64,000 nucleotides of DNA from Azorinus chamasolen. Taxonomy: Eukaryota; Mollusca; Bivalvia; Cardiida; Solecurtidae. The notes under the pieces are model-generated. The model saw only the letters and a list, made by a program, of their open reading frames with translations. It did no database searches and was not told the DNA's origin. Below, in pieces: positions 1 to 12,190 of the stretch. Position 1 is the first letter of the stretch. Every line of letters starts with the position of its first letter. The translations under genes and the position numbers were made by a program. The stretch is from contig OY755241.1 in assembly GCA_963576725.1 (NCBI GenBank), positions 74,685,001-74,749,000 on the forward strand, written 5' to 3'.

Positions 1-186
1 TATCTTCTGACCTTATTGAGAAAAGTCCACATGATTATTGAAGAAGACGTGTAATTTGCAAAAGGTGGGACAGTGTACTTAGACGGACTCCGGTTACCGG
101 TTGGGGGACTATAGATTTGCTCGATTCCGTCTGTCACGCTTCTTGTCCAGGCCATATCTCCTACAAAGTTGGGCCAAATTCATTGT

Positions 187-296
187 AACTTCACACATTG
201 AAGAAGCGTGATGATGTGTAGTGTCATGCACAAGGCAATAACTCGTAGCACCAATATTTTTGGAGTTAATCCCCTTTTTCATATTTTCTTGTCGGG
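187..296 (+). repeat. Fragment of a dispersed hairpin-head repeat
   Basis: This stretch resembles 40618-40715 base for base over about 100 bp: TCACACAT..., GTCATGCACAAGG, then a T-rich block and ATTCCCC/TTTTTCATATT. It is therefore a truncated second copy of the element at 40497-40772. Neither the 5' hairpin nor the CTCTTGTT tail is present here. The short ORFs across it are not credible genes. Confidence 0.6.
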
Positions 297-299
297 ACA

Positions 300-1760
300 A
301 AACAACATTATTTACTGATTCAATGTATGAAAGTAGGTACTAATACCATTTAGGTGGTCATGTATATACCATGGTCAACCACACCATGGATGGGTGGGTA
401 GGGGAGAGTGGAGTTTTTTTTCAGTCCGGTGGGGGACTCATGTCTTGCATAGCAATACAACATGCCCTTATGTAAAATATTAAATACATTTATATTGTAA
501 CAGCCGGACTGTTTAAAGGGATTTTATAAAATGAATAACTACAGGATCCGGGATAGTAAATATGTACCATTATATTGCAGTAGGCAGGCTATACTGTGTA
601 TAACACATCTGTTATTTCCTGCAAATCATAATTCAAATTAAATTCTGAAGTGAGAAAGTGTCTTTTAAATTCTATTTCCTTAGTTGAACCCGAAGACGTG
701 TAAGATTTCTAATCTTAAACGTTGCTCTGAAATAAGGGCTACTACAAATTTAGTGCATCGGCCGGGAAAGGAAATTCGAGAATTTGAGGGTACACTGGAC
801 TATAATACACCAGGTTGTAACACAGGACGTGTACCCCATGGGTTAAACACTCAAGCCAGTCAATTAGCTTGTACAAACCGGTTATTCTGTATATAAGCCT
901 ATATACGCATATTAAACTGATTGCTCTATAATGTTTTACAACACATTTTTTATTTAAACATACAATTTGGGAAGTGCATTGAAACTACGTAATGGATTAG
1001 GTGACTTTGAAATAATAAGGAAATGGTTATGAACAACAATCTAACAAGATATGTACAAATAGTGCTAAGCTTCAGATAATGCCTCAGAACAGGCGATATT
1101 AATTCAGCACTCTGTATGTAAAAGACTGCTGAATAAATGACAAGTGTTATATGAACATTGGTCTTTAGATTGAAGAGAACACGTTAATTATAGTAGACAT
1201 TAAAATTTAACTTAAAAAAAATTCATACTTATGTTTTACAAGATACATTGGTGTAGATACATTGGTGTCCTAATGCTAATGCTTTATAAGATAGTTATAT
1301 CTTGGTAAAAAGACATTTATTTTGTAGTGCTAATTGTTAATGACTAATGTAAATGCTAACAAGTCATTCAAATTTATGTAGGGTTCAAAATCTATTATCA
1401 GCAATATTTAAAATGAACTAGCCCAAATGGTCCTTTAGAAAACTATATATCCATTAGAATAAGAATAATTTTGTCTTCAAATATGTTTTGGTCCGAGTTT
1501 GCTATTTTTTTTAAGAATAAGCATGTACAGTAACAAGTTCTAACTAAAATACATAACTACACAACAATATGTAAAAATGGTATGTGTACACCTCCAACTC
1601 TCAGTCATTTTGGCGTGAAAATAAAACATGAACATGTTAAATGATAAAACAGCATAGATTGATATTGGTAATATTGGAGGTAACTGCAGACGATGGATAA
1701 AATCAATTTTGTGATTTATGCCATCGAATGAAATTCGAGTTTTGGACGTTGCCTCTTATA
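300..1760. other. No gene recognised
   Basis: AT-rich DNA without a credible coding frame, tandem repeat or recognised mobile element. The 70-codon frame at 684-896 has no family resemblance I can name and no splice context. Confidence 0.6.
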
Positions 1761-1764
1761 ATCA

Positions 1765-2586
1765 TGTAAATATGGAAAAATAGTCAAACAGGGAGAGCCA
1801 CACACGAAATGACACCGCACCAAACACCATCAAACAAGAAACGATAAAGCCACAAGACAAGACATAACCGGACGCATATCAAGACGAAAAACATTAAGCA
1901 TATTCAACAACAAAATTGACCATAGGCTGAAAGCAGGAGTACCGCCTTGGAACGGCCAGTAACAAAAATAAGCTACTGGGGGACTTAAACCTGGTTTACG
2001 GGTACCCAACCTCGTCCTTATCCCACTTTCACCAGTCAAAATATAAATAAGATTCCCCCTCCAGACAACTCCACAACATCAAATGAAATGATTTGAAAAT
2101 AAACTGTTTGTTCTGCATGTGGTGTTTCCTGCTTGACAGTTTGTTGTACTTTTAGAGGTAAACAAGCGATGTCATCATTTAAATGACGTCATAATTCAAA
2201 AGTACGGGAAAACTATATGAAACACTTCTATACCGACATTTTATATAAAAAAAAAATCGCAAGAAGATACAAATACTAGTGGATATTAAACATGCACAAC
2301 TGATTTGTTTGAAAAAGAATAAACTTGACATCGTAGACATGTACTCGATGACTATTCAGAGGTCAGAGCAGCTGTGGAGAAGTCATTTGGGGTACGGCAG
2401 AACTGGCAAAATACAAATATATCTAATTTCCTCCCTCCGTAAACGGGTTTAAGAGGTAAACTTCATAGAGTATTAAGCCTTTTCTGTCGTCGCACAAGCA
2501 ATGAGGAAAGCATAATGACCAACTGTAAAGGGGTCGACCACCAAGCCTGTAGTGTGCTGCAATATAGAGGGGTCATATCCCTTTTT
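1765..2586 (-). mobile_element. Penelope-like element copy A, 3' part
   Basis: Read on the minus strand, 2480-2586 encodes the C-terminal end of a Penelope-like reverse transcriptase (GYDPSILQHT...VVDPFTVG), matching the same part of the copy at 25329-25740 (GYDPIILQHTACLVIDPFTV). The non-coding tail from 2340 down to about 1765 also matches 24773-25330: ACTGGGGG followed by TTTAAACC, CCTTGG.ACGG.CAGTA, and GTCAA.CAGG near the very end. The rest of this copy resumes at 4275 beyond an inserted repeat. No intact frame remains. Confidence 0.75.
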
Positions 2587-4274
2587 AGCTCACCAGAGCA
2601 CAAAGTGCTCAGGGTGAGCTTTTGTGATCACCCGTTGTCCGGCGTGCGTCGTTCGTCGTCCATCGTCAACAATTTGAACCTTTAAAAATCTCCTCTGAAT
2701 CTACAGGGATCTCAACTTTCATCTTTGGCACATAGCATCATATTCAGGTCCTCTACAAAAGTTATATAAATTATGCCCCTGGGGTCAAAATTGGCCCCGC
2801 CCCAGGGGTGCCTTGTTTTCAATAGAAACATATAGTAAAACTTTGAAAATCTTCTCCTCTGAAACCAGAAGCTTCTCAGCTTTCATAATTGGCACATAGC
2901 ATCATGTTCAGGTCCTCTACAAAAGTTATATAAATTATGGCCCTGGGGTCAAAATTGGCCCCGCCCCAGGGGTGGGCAGTTTTAAATAGAATCATATAGT
3001 GCAAACTTTGAAAATCTTCTCTGAAACTGGAAGGCTCTCAGCTTTCATATTTGGCACATAGCATCATGTTCAGGTCCTCTACAAAAGTTATATAAATTAT
3101 GGCCCCAGGGTCAAAATTGGCCCCGCCCCAGGGGTGGGCAGTTTTCAATAGAAACAAATAGTGAAATCTTTGAAAATCGTCTCCTCTGAAACTGGAAGGC
3201 TCTCAGCTTTCATATTTGGCACAGAGCATCATGTTCAGGTCCTCTACAAAAGTTATATAAATTATGGCCCCGGGGTCAAAATTGGCCCAGCCCCAGAGGT
3301 GGACAGGTTTCAAAAGAAACAAATAGTGAAATCTTTGAAAATCTTCTTGTCTGAAACTGGAAGGTTCTCAGCTTTCATATTTGGCTCATAGCATCATGTT
3401 CAGGTTCTCTACAATAGTTATATTATTTATGGCCCGGGGGTCAAAATTGGCCCCGCCCCAAGGGTGGGCAGTTTTCGATAGAAACAAATAGTGAAATATT
3501 TGAAAATCTTCTTCTCTGAAACTCGAAGGCTCTCAGCTTTCATATTTGGCACAGAGCATCATGTTCAGGTCCTCTACAAAAGTTATATAAATTATGGCCC
3601 CAGGGTCAAAATTGGCCCCGCCCTACAAAAGTTATATAAATTATGGCCCCAGGGTCAAAATTGGCCCCGCCCCAGGGGTGGGCAGTTTTCAATAGAAACA
3701 AATAGTGAAATCTTTGAAAATCTTCTTCTCTGAAACTCGAAGGCTCTCAGCTCTCATATTTGGCACATAGCATCATGTTCAAGTCCTCTACAAAAGTTAT
3801 ATAAATAATGGGGCCCTGGGGTCAAAATTGGCCCCGCCCCAGGGGTGGACAGTTTTCAATAGAAACAAATAGTGAAATGTTTGAAAATCTTCTTCTCTGA
3901 AACTGGAAGGCTCTCAGCTTTCATATTTGGCACAGAGCATCATGTTCAGGTCCTCTACAAAAGTTATATAAATTATGACCCTGGGGTCAAAATTGACCCT
4001 GCCACAGGGGTAGTAGACAGTTTTCAATAGAAACATATTGAGAAAACTTTGAAAATCTTCTTCTCTGAAACTGGAAGGTTAATCTCAGCTTTCATATTTG
4101 GCTCATAGCATCATGTTCAGGTCCCCTACAAGTTTTTCTAAATTATTCCCCTGGGGTCAAAATTGGCCCGCCCCAGGGCCGGCTAGTTCTCTATAGAAAC
4201 ATATAGTGAAAACTTTGAAAATCTTCTCCTCTGATTGTCTGGTGAGCGCTTCAGGGCCATTCTGGCCCTCTTGT
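2587..4274 (+). mobile_element. Hairpin-headed element with 165-bp internal tandem repeats
   Basis: It begins with a hairpin at 2587-2620: AGCTCACC pairs with GGTGAGCT, and AGCAC pairs with GTGCT inside. A CGTCGTTCGTCGTCCATCGT-like stretch follows, then about eight and a half tandem units of roughly 165 bp. GAAAATC recurs at 2844, 3010, 3172, 3337, 3502, 3716, 3883, 4051 and 4217. One unit (3502-3716) carries an extra 49-bp internal duplication. The end is a second hairpin, AGGGCCATTCTGGCCCT (4253-4269), then CTTGTT. The element interrupts the reverse transcriptase reading of the surrounding Penelope copy, so it is a later insertion. It codes for nothing I recognise. The layout resembles non-autonomous Helentron/Helitron-like elements, but that is inference. 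Confidence 0.8.
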
Positions 4275-5795
4275 TAATGAGTTGCTTTATACGTTTGACA
4301 AAGTATAAAAAAAAAAATTCGAAGTAAAACTCCGGATGTGAAATTTAGAAAAGTACGTAAATTACAATTGTATTTGCTGATGAGTAGAACATTACTGTGG
4401 TAAAATTTTGAAAATGTTTTACGAAGTTTGTCATATCTGTAGCCCTGTTTTAGTAGTTTTTCAGCGATAATAAGGTTACGATTGTTAAAATCATCAACAG
4501 AGGAACACGCTCTAGCAAAACGAATCAGCTAAGAAATGTATACACCGTAACATGTAGCACGGGGAACATCCCCACCCAAATGAGGATAGTTAACTATTTT
4601 AAAATTAAAGTCATCCCTTTTGTCATAAATTCCAGAAGAAATTGTTGCATTGTTTATAGATAAATTTAAATCTAAAAAGGCTGCAGATATGTCAGAACTA
4701 TTTGCTTTATTAAGCTTGAGCTCTCTAGGGTAGATTGAGGTTATCATAGAGTCCAAGTATGGGTTATCAATATTAAAAATTACGTCTAAATAACGAGCTG
4801 TATTGTTAAAGGCAATGATGACGTCCGCCTGTGAATGTGCATTAAGCCGTTCATAACAAAACAAAAACAAGTCTGCAATTAAAGGAGCACAATTGGTTCC
4901 CATGGGAATACCAATGACCTGGCGATAAACAGAATTACCAAAACGAACAAATATATTGTCTAACATAAACGTAATTGCGTCACAAAGATCTCAACATGTC
5001 CACGAGGTATATTTATTTGTAATGTCATTGGTAAAGAACGCATGTCTAGAATTACAAGCAATAAATGATACTTTTTCTCTGGCAAATGTTTTATTTATAA
5101 GATTAGTAAGTTTGATCTTTATTAGATCGTGTGGTATAAAGTGTAGAAAAATCATAAGTGCTTATAGTGTTAGCTTGGTGTTGCTCGATTTTTAATTTAG
5201 TTCAAAGCTCATTGGAGTTTTTTATCGACCAAAAAAGATTAATTCCTGAATTCTCATAAGCTTTATCACAGTAACGCTTGACATGTTCTTTGACCGCTGT
5301 TAGACACTATGTAATTAGTTTGGAAAAGTGCGGTTGTTGTGCATGAGACAGAATTTGCTATGAAGCGTGATTTATATGGCGTTTAAGTATCCAGTACATT
5401 GTCTGAAGTTTATAATGTGTGATTAATGTATCAGCATTGAACTGTTTACATTTATTAACATGTTCAGACATTATGTCGTTTTCAGATTTAGAGACCACAA
5501 TATGACTTTGTATTAGTTCTTGTTCTAAAACATCCACATAATAAAGTCGTCAAACGATAATTACATTCTTTGACGCTTTATCAGCTGGGACAAACAAGTA
5601 TTTAGAGTGAAATTCTTGTATACTATTTTTTAAGAAGCGAACTGAAGTCTTGGGTTTAGGCGGAAGAAGGTGAATGTTAGATTTGTAAAACGAGATACGT
5701 GTGTCCATTATATTTGAAATTTGTTTTATCCATTTTGTAAGGGCACTATTGTCTGCATGTTCTCGGTGACACCATTTTACACTGAAGTCTAACAA
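4275..5795 (-). pseudogene. Penelope-like reverse transcriptase, decayed (copy A)
   Basis: Minus-strand frames give, from N to C terminus, a KWCxREH region and FVPADKAS near 5560-5790, a YDFSTLYT block (palm motif A, first catalytic Asp) near 5130-5160, LDNIFVRFG and IPMGTNCAPL (palm motif B) at about 4890-4966, and RYLDV at about 4780. In active Penelope-like RTs the last motif is YLDD. Here the second Asp codon is GTA (Val), so catalysis should be lost. The thumb region follows (RFARACS-like, KLLKQGYRY, LRKTFSKFY) down to about 4340. Several frameshifts and stops separate the blocks. The frame is cut at 4275 by the inserted repeat and resumes at 2586. Confidence 0.85.
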
Positions 5796-5983
5796 AGATT
5801 CTATAATTTTGCTACGGCAGATTTCGAAATCTATCGAAGAAGGTAGTCTGTATTTAGGTCCCTTAGTTAATAAAGTACGGAGACGTTTGTTTTCGATAAT
5901 GTCATAATTGCCTGTAATAACATGACCAGCCTCGGCATAACAGAAATTAGAAGAATTACATTTTCAACTAACAGGAGTATTAT

Positions 5984-6169
5984 TTACAATATTAAGGATC
6001 GATACAAATTTATTATAATTAAAAATAGTATTCCTAATAGGTATTTTGTACTTATAGCTAAACTTAAGTTTTTGAAATAGGCTGGGATTTTATTAATTAC
6101 GTTTTTATCGCGAAATATTGATTGTAGATCGATAAAATCTATACCTTTATTAACAAAAGGAATGTTCAA
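5984..6169 (-). pseudogene. Penelope-like linker between endonuclease and RT (copy A)
   Basis: The minus frame begins IPFVNKGIDFIDLQSIFRDK, a block I recognise from mollusc and cnidarian Penelope-like proteins, where it lies between an N-terminal GIY-YIG domain and the RT. After about 34 residues the frame is lost. It sits between the endonuclease fragment (6490-6990) and the RT fragment (from 5795 down), in the order expected for one element read leftward. Confidence 0.7.
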
Positions 6170-6489
6170 AAAATATCAGTCATATACTGAATCAATGTGT
6201 GGTCGAAGAACATGCCGAGTGTAGTTCTGAATGAAAGAAGCTGTATTATATAAAGGATCTGTTCGTAAGATCACTTTGTCTGCGTTTATGTCAATGTCTC
6301 GTATGGAATAAATAGACAAAGAACATAGACGAGAGAGCATAGTATGTTTATCAGAATGTAGACGTATATTGTGTAAATCTGAAACAGACGTTTTAAGTCG
6401 AGCTTTGCGTTTGATATTGCCGTTTATACGTAAACCATGTGATCTGGGTTTTTTCGTTTTCTAATTGAGTAAATAGAAAATATATCAAT

Positions 6490-7085
6490 GTTAGGGTCTT
6501 TAGAAATATTTCCTGTTTGATATGTTATCATTTAGGCCTAAAGGGAAAGGTGTCCGTATATTTTTTATCCATTTGAGTTCTGTCATAAATCTGGCTTTAG
6601 ATTTGATGCTGTTTGTAGAATTATAATCATAAACAAGATGTTCAACTGGCTGAACTGTAATATCTTTAAATGAATGACCCGATTTACGAAAATGCTGATA
6701 TAGATTTATATTTTCCGGCATTTATATATATGCTCACAAAATCTAGTTTTTAATGAGCGTCCAGTTTGTCCTACATATTGTATACCACAAAGTGGTGCAT
6801 TTCATGTTAAAACGTAAATCACATGAGAAGTTTTACAGTTAATATTTGATGTAAACTTTGTGGTAAAAACTCTACCATTAATTGTAGATTTAATGGTAGA
6901 ATTACAAGAAGGTAGGTGAAACGATTTTGCAGAATAAAGGTTTATTGGCTTTAAACACAATGAAGGTTGAAACGATCTAAAAAATTCCATTTTGTGGAAT
7001 TTGCACAGATGTCGTAGAATGTAGTTTTAAAGTTTGAAGTTTGCTCGTAGTTGTATTCACAGTTTAGTTATAAGTACAGGGGCAC
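6490..7085 (-). pseudogene. GIY-YIG endonuclease domain of Penelope-like element (copy A)
   Basis: The minus strand at 6802-6990 reads STIKSTINGRVFTTKF...SHVIYVLT, followed after a disrupted stretch by a GIQYVGQTGRS/LKTRF-like segment near 6725-6790. Then comes INLYQHFRKSGHSFKDI...VQPVEHLVYD and ELKWIKNI.TPFPLGLNDN at 6500-6721. This is the GIY-YIG nuclease that nicks target DNA for Penelope retrotransposition. It lies upstream (in minus-strand sense) of the RT, a permuted order compared with classical Penelope, where the nuclease is C-terminal. A stop or frameshift breaks it near 6721-6800. Confidence 0.8.
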
Positions 7086-7089
7086 CACA

Positions 7090-7380
7090 TTGTTTTATTA
7101 TTAGTCTTATCATTTGTATCTTGGAGCACGGCTAACTATATTTTCTCTTTCCAGTGGCAAGGCAATGAGCCGCAACTGATGATATACTGCACAATACCTT
7201 AATTTTACGTCATGTTTGGCAGAGTTCCGAGGAGAACCAGAAAGTTGAAATAGTTCAGAAGGTCACAACGCTCGATAGTGCTGGAATCCTTGAGAGTGCT
7301 CTAAGAAAGGAAAGCAGTCTGGTCAGGGGAGAGGGACTTAAATTCTTTGTGGGCCACACAAAACCATATAACAGGATATA
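7090..7380. repeat. Duplicated block, copy 1, outer segment
   Basis: Closely matches 18280-18580: TTTTCTCTTTCCAGTGGCAA, ATGAGCCGCAACTG, CAGAGTTCCGAGGAGAACCA and CACAACGCTCGATAGTGCTG occur in both in the same order. Copy 1 has a small deletion after GGAATCC. No continuous frame is shared by the two copies, so its coding status is unknown. The pyrimidine-rich run before CAG looks like a splice acceptor on the + strand. Confidence 0.75.
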
Positions 7381-7647
7381 TTATATACACATTTGAAATC
7401 TTATAAATTTTGCTCAAAGAGTGAATATAAAACATTAACAGGACCCTCAAATACCAAAGGGAGGAAATAAAACAAAAGGGACAAAAAAAACAAAAAAAAC
7501 TGAAAAAGAGCTTTGCAAATAAAGAAAAAAGATAACAAAACTGTGCCAGTATATTTAAGTGTTTAAGATCTTTAAGTTGTTTGCTGCAGATATTTGTATA
7601 TTTTTAAGTTATAAGATGTATTACTTTATCTCAGCTATTTTTAAATT

Positions 7648-8725
7648 GTTTTTTTTTTTTTTTTTGCCAAAGCTACGTTATGTGCAAATTGTATTTAAAA
7701 GAGATATATCTCTTTAGACCGAGTAAAGTAGGCATGTTGTCTTTACTACTACATTGAAAAAGATACATTTTTTACATTCTCATATATTTTTTGCAATGTC
7801 CAGATTGGCTAAATAACCGAAAATTAAGATTGTCATTTATCGGAAGAAAAGGGCTGTCTTCGAAAGTAAAAAAGTCTTATGATGGACTGACTGATAGGAC
7901 AATGCCAAAATAGATGTTCGGTGGTTTTTGGTTCTGTTTTATAAAAATTGCAATGCATGTTTTCCGACAGCTCCATTTTAGGCAGGAAATAGTGTGTTCC
8001 TAAGATGCGATGTAGAATTCTCACTTGAAACCGTTCCATAAAGGAATCATGAAATTGAAAAAGCCAAACTGAAAATCTTTCTCCAATCAGTTATAGTAAA
8101 GTTTTTTGCAAGAGTCTAATTTGGTACACCATGCGGTTTTACATGCCGGTTGCTCAGGTGATTTATTTAGGCAGTTATGCCTTGGATTCGGACCTTTTTC
8201 CTCTCTGAATAGAATGTTGATATAAGGGGGAATAAAAGGTCGTTGTAAATCAGTTAATTCTGATATACTTAAATTAATTGATTTGAATAGTTTTTCTATC
8301 GGTAATTTCATGCCACGATATATTAAATGGTTGGGTTGGTTCAGTTCATCAAGGCTTATAGAGTTTCGAGCATTCAAAATATCTCCAATATAATTTAGTC
8401 CTGCTTGTACCATGTTTTTAAAAATACACTCTTTTGTGCAATTAAAATAAATTAATTGTAAAATAGAGGATAATGTTTAATCCTATCTTTTTCAGTTCCC
8501 CGACACTTGATCTCGTTTGATAATGCTTTAAAAGTATCTGACCAGAACATATATGTGCATTTTCGAGAAAGAGCTTCAAAAAAGTGAAAAGTGAAAAACT
8601 TAATATCTACAGTGGACTTTATTATATCCGACCAACGTCCAGTTTTCAAAATTAAATGCTTTATCCATGTAGTTTTTAGAGCATTTTTAAAAGCATTTAG
8701 ATTTATCATTCGAAGCCCGCTATAA
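7648..8725 (-). pseudogene. LINE (non-LTR retrotransposon) 3' fragment
   Basis: Minus frames from 8715 downward read GLRMINLNAFKNALKTTWIK (8709-8452), a second block rich in LINE-like residues (8413-8087), and FQVRILHRILGTHYFLPKME...CNFYKTEPKTTEHLFWHCP (8039-7833). The last is the zinc-binding region (zf-RVT) found downstream of LINE reverse transcriptases. A run of about 16 T at 7648-7664 is a poly-A tail on the minus strand and would mark the 3' end. The 5' edge at about 8726 is exactly where the flanking sequence resumes identity with the second duplicate (GCGGAAGAAGCTCCAAT), as expected for a 5'-truncated insertion. Frameshifts split it into three frames. Confidence 0.75.
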
Positions 8726-9208
8726 GCGGAAGAAGCTCCAATGAGGGGTCATGGTGATTGTCTAAGGGAAGGGCTTCCATCATTCGGGTAAAATATCGCA
8801 TATACTTGATATACAAGATCTTGTCTGATATTGAGTTAACATCACCTTCAGCTTGAACTGAGCCAGGCAGTACATATGTCTGAGTGATAACAATGGTGTC
8901 TGCTCCAGGTTCATTTGTGTCCGAACATTTATTTTTCCACCAGGCCAAAGTTTGTAAAGTCTGGTCCTGTCTGTATATAGTGACAAAGTCCAGGTAATTA
9001 ACAGTAAGGGAAGAAAGATACTTTTCCTTGAAACTTTCAGGAGGGAAATTTTGCAGTGTCTTTTATGGTCTTTTGCTCGCTTGAAAGTCTTACTACAGAA
9101 AGTGCATTTTACACTCAACCTATCATGATAGGTTTCAATGTGTCTGATTAGCTGTTTTCTGCCATTGAAGGTGCAGCGACACAACATGTAGTTCTTGCTT
9201 TCCTTCAT
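8726..9208 (-). pseudogene. C2H2 zinc-finger gene remnant, copy 1
   Basis: The minus frame from 9208 reads RKQLIRHIETYH and then KCTFCSKTFKRAKDHKRHC, two C2H2-type fingers of which the second resembles C2HC. In the first finger the first zinc cysteine is tyrosine (YMLC, against CMVC in the copy at 19.9 kb), so it could not bind zinc normally. Downstream, an exon-like stretch includes LDFVTIYR, WWKNKCS and NHHDPSLELLP. A frameshift near 9040 separates the fingers from it. The function of the source gene is unknown. Confidence 0.6.
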
Positions 9209-9560
9209 CTGTAAATATAGGCAAATAGATTCACTTACTTAAAAGTTAACTGTTACATTTTGTTAGCAACTGTAATTCATACCATTTATGCTGTTCATAC
9301 CTGGCTAATATGTTCTCAATTTCATCGTATATATAATTTGTTAGAGACTAAAAGTTAAATGTTCCTTAAAATGTTTGTGAAGGTTCGACACTATCAAATT
9401 ATACAATTTATCACTACTGGTTCTAATACTTGTCAATATCATTATATCTCAGTTCAAAAGTTAATCTGGTGCGTCCAGAGAACCAGCACCTTAACTTATG
9501 GATATGCAACTTATTGAAATAAAACTAAAATGTTCACCTTACAACTATGTGTAAACACGT
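9209..9560. repeat. Duplicated block, copy 1, non-coding part
   Basis: Continues the match to 19926-20310: GTTAACTGTTACATTTTGTT, TTTATGCTGT.CATA, and a GGTGCGTCCAGAGA stretch occur in both. No coding content is visible. Confidence 0.7.
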
Positions 9561-9819
9561 GGTGCGTGATGAATTAATCTAACAACTTATTTTTTCTGTC
9601 ATGGTCAAAAGGCCAACACTCCCAAGTGTTCATATGTCATTATAAAACCTATTTCTCACGTAAATATTCATGTAGCCTAAATGTACCATTCAAAGACATA
9701 TATTGATGTTGTCTTTTGGCAATAGGACTCTGGAAATCTATTTTCAAAATCCTAATTACATAATAAATCAATTATGATTCCCTTATGAAAATGCCATTAC
9801 ATTACTATACAAGTAACGT

Positions 9820-9992
9820 TTAACCCTTTACTCTATAAATACGCCTTTCTTTGGCTAAAAGAAAACAGTCTGAGTGGGCCCAGATCATATGGCTTCTTTA
9901 CGAGCCGTCTGGTCAGTGTTTGCTTATGGAATTAATAATATAATGATTATGTAATTGTTCTTTACATGAATATGCTTGGAGTCAACGGTTAA
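9820..9992. mobile_element. TTAA-type miniature element (CCCTTTACTC family)
   Basis: Starts TTAACCCTTTACTC and ends CAACGGTTAA. The interior holds an imperfect GGGCCCAGATCATATGGCTT palindrome arm and its partner. TTAA duplication plus CCC ends is the signature of piggyBac-like elements; no transposase is encoded. Confidence 0.7.
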
Positions 9993-9999
9993 TAATGCA

Positions 10000-11100
10000 A
10001 TAAATTACTAGGTTTCTTGTTAAATTAAGTCAATGTGGAGGCCTGTCTCTGATGCGTTTGACAAGGAGACAATTTCGAAAGCTTTCGAGAAACTGGAGAA
10101 AGAGTGGTTAAATGTGGTGGAAAAGCACCGACTGCTTTATGCAGACTTTCAAAAGGACATACGTTTGACTGGTAATTGCTGATTGTAACAGCCTTTACAA
10201 CATTTCTGAATCATTAACACTTTCCTCCTTGAATATTCATCTAAAGCAGTAGTACTGTATAGTGTTTCTCCAGGGTCCAATGAGGTCACGGTAATTTCTG
10301 TTGAAAAGGGCACTTTTATACGCGACAAACCATATTATTAGTGCATAGGAACGTTTTGCTTATTTAGAGTATTGCATTGTGTAATGTAGTATTCTATTCC
10401 TTATGTTATTCTCTATTCTAAACCCATAACTACCTAGTATAATATAGATAGTATCATGTTTTATACCCATTCCTTAATCTATTCAACACTATTCTTTATT
10501 CTATTCTATACACATCCCCATTTATCACATTCCCTTCTGTTCCTTATTCTATGCTCTATTCAATGTTCATCCCCTATACACATACTTATTTGGTAATATT
10601 ATTCCTATTCTTTTCTATTCTATTTCTATCTATGCTAAACGGCCTAGGGGAAACACTAGTACAATCAGATCAAATTGGTATAATAGGCACATGAAATTTT
10701 GACCAAGGCAGAACCAACAATCATCTAATATACCATCAGGTCCCCCTTTTTTCTCAAACTGATGGGGGAAATATCCCGCACTTAAAATATTTGTCCCGCA
10801 TTTTTTTTTTATCCAATGCCTGCAAAAGAAAGGTTAACCAAAACAACAAAGCATCAAGTAATATCAATATCGGTTCCGCAAATAGCACTGGTGTTACAAT
10901 ACACAAATTGCTATTTTTAGCGGTCTTGCATCTGATCAATACTCCCCTAGAGGGGGATATTCGTAATTGCCAATTGACGCTGGTTCCCGCATTTAAAAAG
11001 TCGATATTCGAATTCTGAGTCGATGCGGGGAAACACGCTATTTCCTTTTCCTTTATAATAAGCTATACGCAATGTACATTTTGTGTTGGAAGTCAGAAGT
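10000..11100. other. No gene; pyrimidine-rich simple DNA at 10380-10630
   Basis: The middle is a degenerate TATTC/CTATT-rich stretch (many TTCTATTCC-like words). The rest shows no recognised gene. The overlapping frames at 10754-11018 on both strands lack any family resemblance. Confidence 0.55.
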
Positions 11101-11105
11101 GCAAA

Positions 11106-12190
11106 ATGTTTACTTGTGCCAGCGGCTGTTTTAATTTTCGCACATCAACTATAACTAGACGCGCTGGATCAGCTGATCACGTACATGCATTTAAAGAAAA
11201 TGTGTTCAAAGAGGATTTTAAGGGGGCAGCCTCAAACTTGCTTTCAAAATTTGATGATAAGACCGAGGCATTAACAATTGCACTGAGAACAGCTTACTAC
11301 ATTGCGTATGAAAGTATTCCAATAGCTAAATACTCAAGTCTTTTAGAACTTCAGAAATGTAATGGTTTGAACAATTTAAATTATGCTCATTACACATCAA
11401 GTTTAACTGCTTGAATGATTTTTTTGAAAGAAAAAGGTATACCTATGCAGAAAGTTGTAGGATTTGACAGTGATGGGGCCTCCGTAATGACAGGTTGTAA
11501 AAGTGGGGTTGCAACCAGAATCAAGAAAGCCAGTCATCATTGTGTGTATGTTCACTGTATGGCTCACCGATTAAATCTATGTTCATCAAAAGCCGCTGCA
11601 GTGGTAGAATAATTACATGACACATTTGAAGAAGTTGTAAAGGATTTGTTCAAATACTTCAAAAGGTCAACAGCACGAACAAATGAATTCAGAAAGTATT
11701 GGAGATGCCAGAGTGTACACTAAAGGAAGTCCATGAAATCCGATGGATGACCTTCTACAGTGCTCTCTCAGCCATATTCCATTCATGGAAAGCACTTGTT
11801 ACATACTTCAAGGATCACAAGAAAGACAGCAAGAAGTGCACCTTCTTACATGAAAGCATTACACATAAATTTGTGTCTATGCTGTACCTTTTGCTGGATG
11901 TGATACCCTCTCTCGCCTCAGTGTCAATGACTTTCCAAAAGCAAAAAAGATGGATTCTACACTGCTGCTGACCATGCCAGGAAAGAAACTGGTCATTACC
12001 AGAAATCTTTACAAAGTGAACTTAAACTTGTCAAAGATGAAAGTGGAGAGAGAAGCTTAAATAGCCAGTTGGGTGTCTCCATACCCTCTGCTCTCATAAA
12101 TACTCTTTGGCTAAACAACACTACATTTTGGAATGCGAGGTGGGGGGCAGTGAACACAGGCAAGTGTGTTGGGGATGTGATATTGTGCAT
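11106..12190 (+). pseudogene. hAT-type transposase remnant (ZNF862/KIAA1586-like)
   Basis: Three + strand frames in order give one decayed hAT-superfamily transposase. 11106-11414 holds the N-terminal part (ALTIALRTAYYIAYESIPI). 11415-11612 reads VVGFDSDGASVMTGCKSGVA...VHCMAHRLNLC, the conserved DDE/RNase H-fold block with GASVMTG and HCxAHRLNL. 11699-11971 reads EIRWMTFYSALSAIFHSW, and the following frame continues HYQKSLQSELKLVKDESGE. Stops at 11412 and 11612 and a frameshift near 11965 break it. Host genes such as ZNF862 derive from this family, but the lesions point to a dead transposon. No ends were identified. Confidence 0.8.

Noticed and set aside
3161..3733. 76- and 80-codon + frames (SSETGRLSAFIFGTEHHVQVL type) as genes
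   Set aside because: They are translations of the 165-bp tandem repeat; the frame recurs with each unit and stops where a unit varies.
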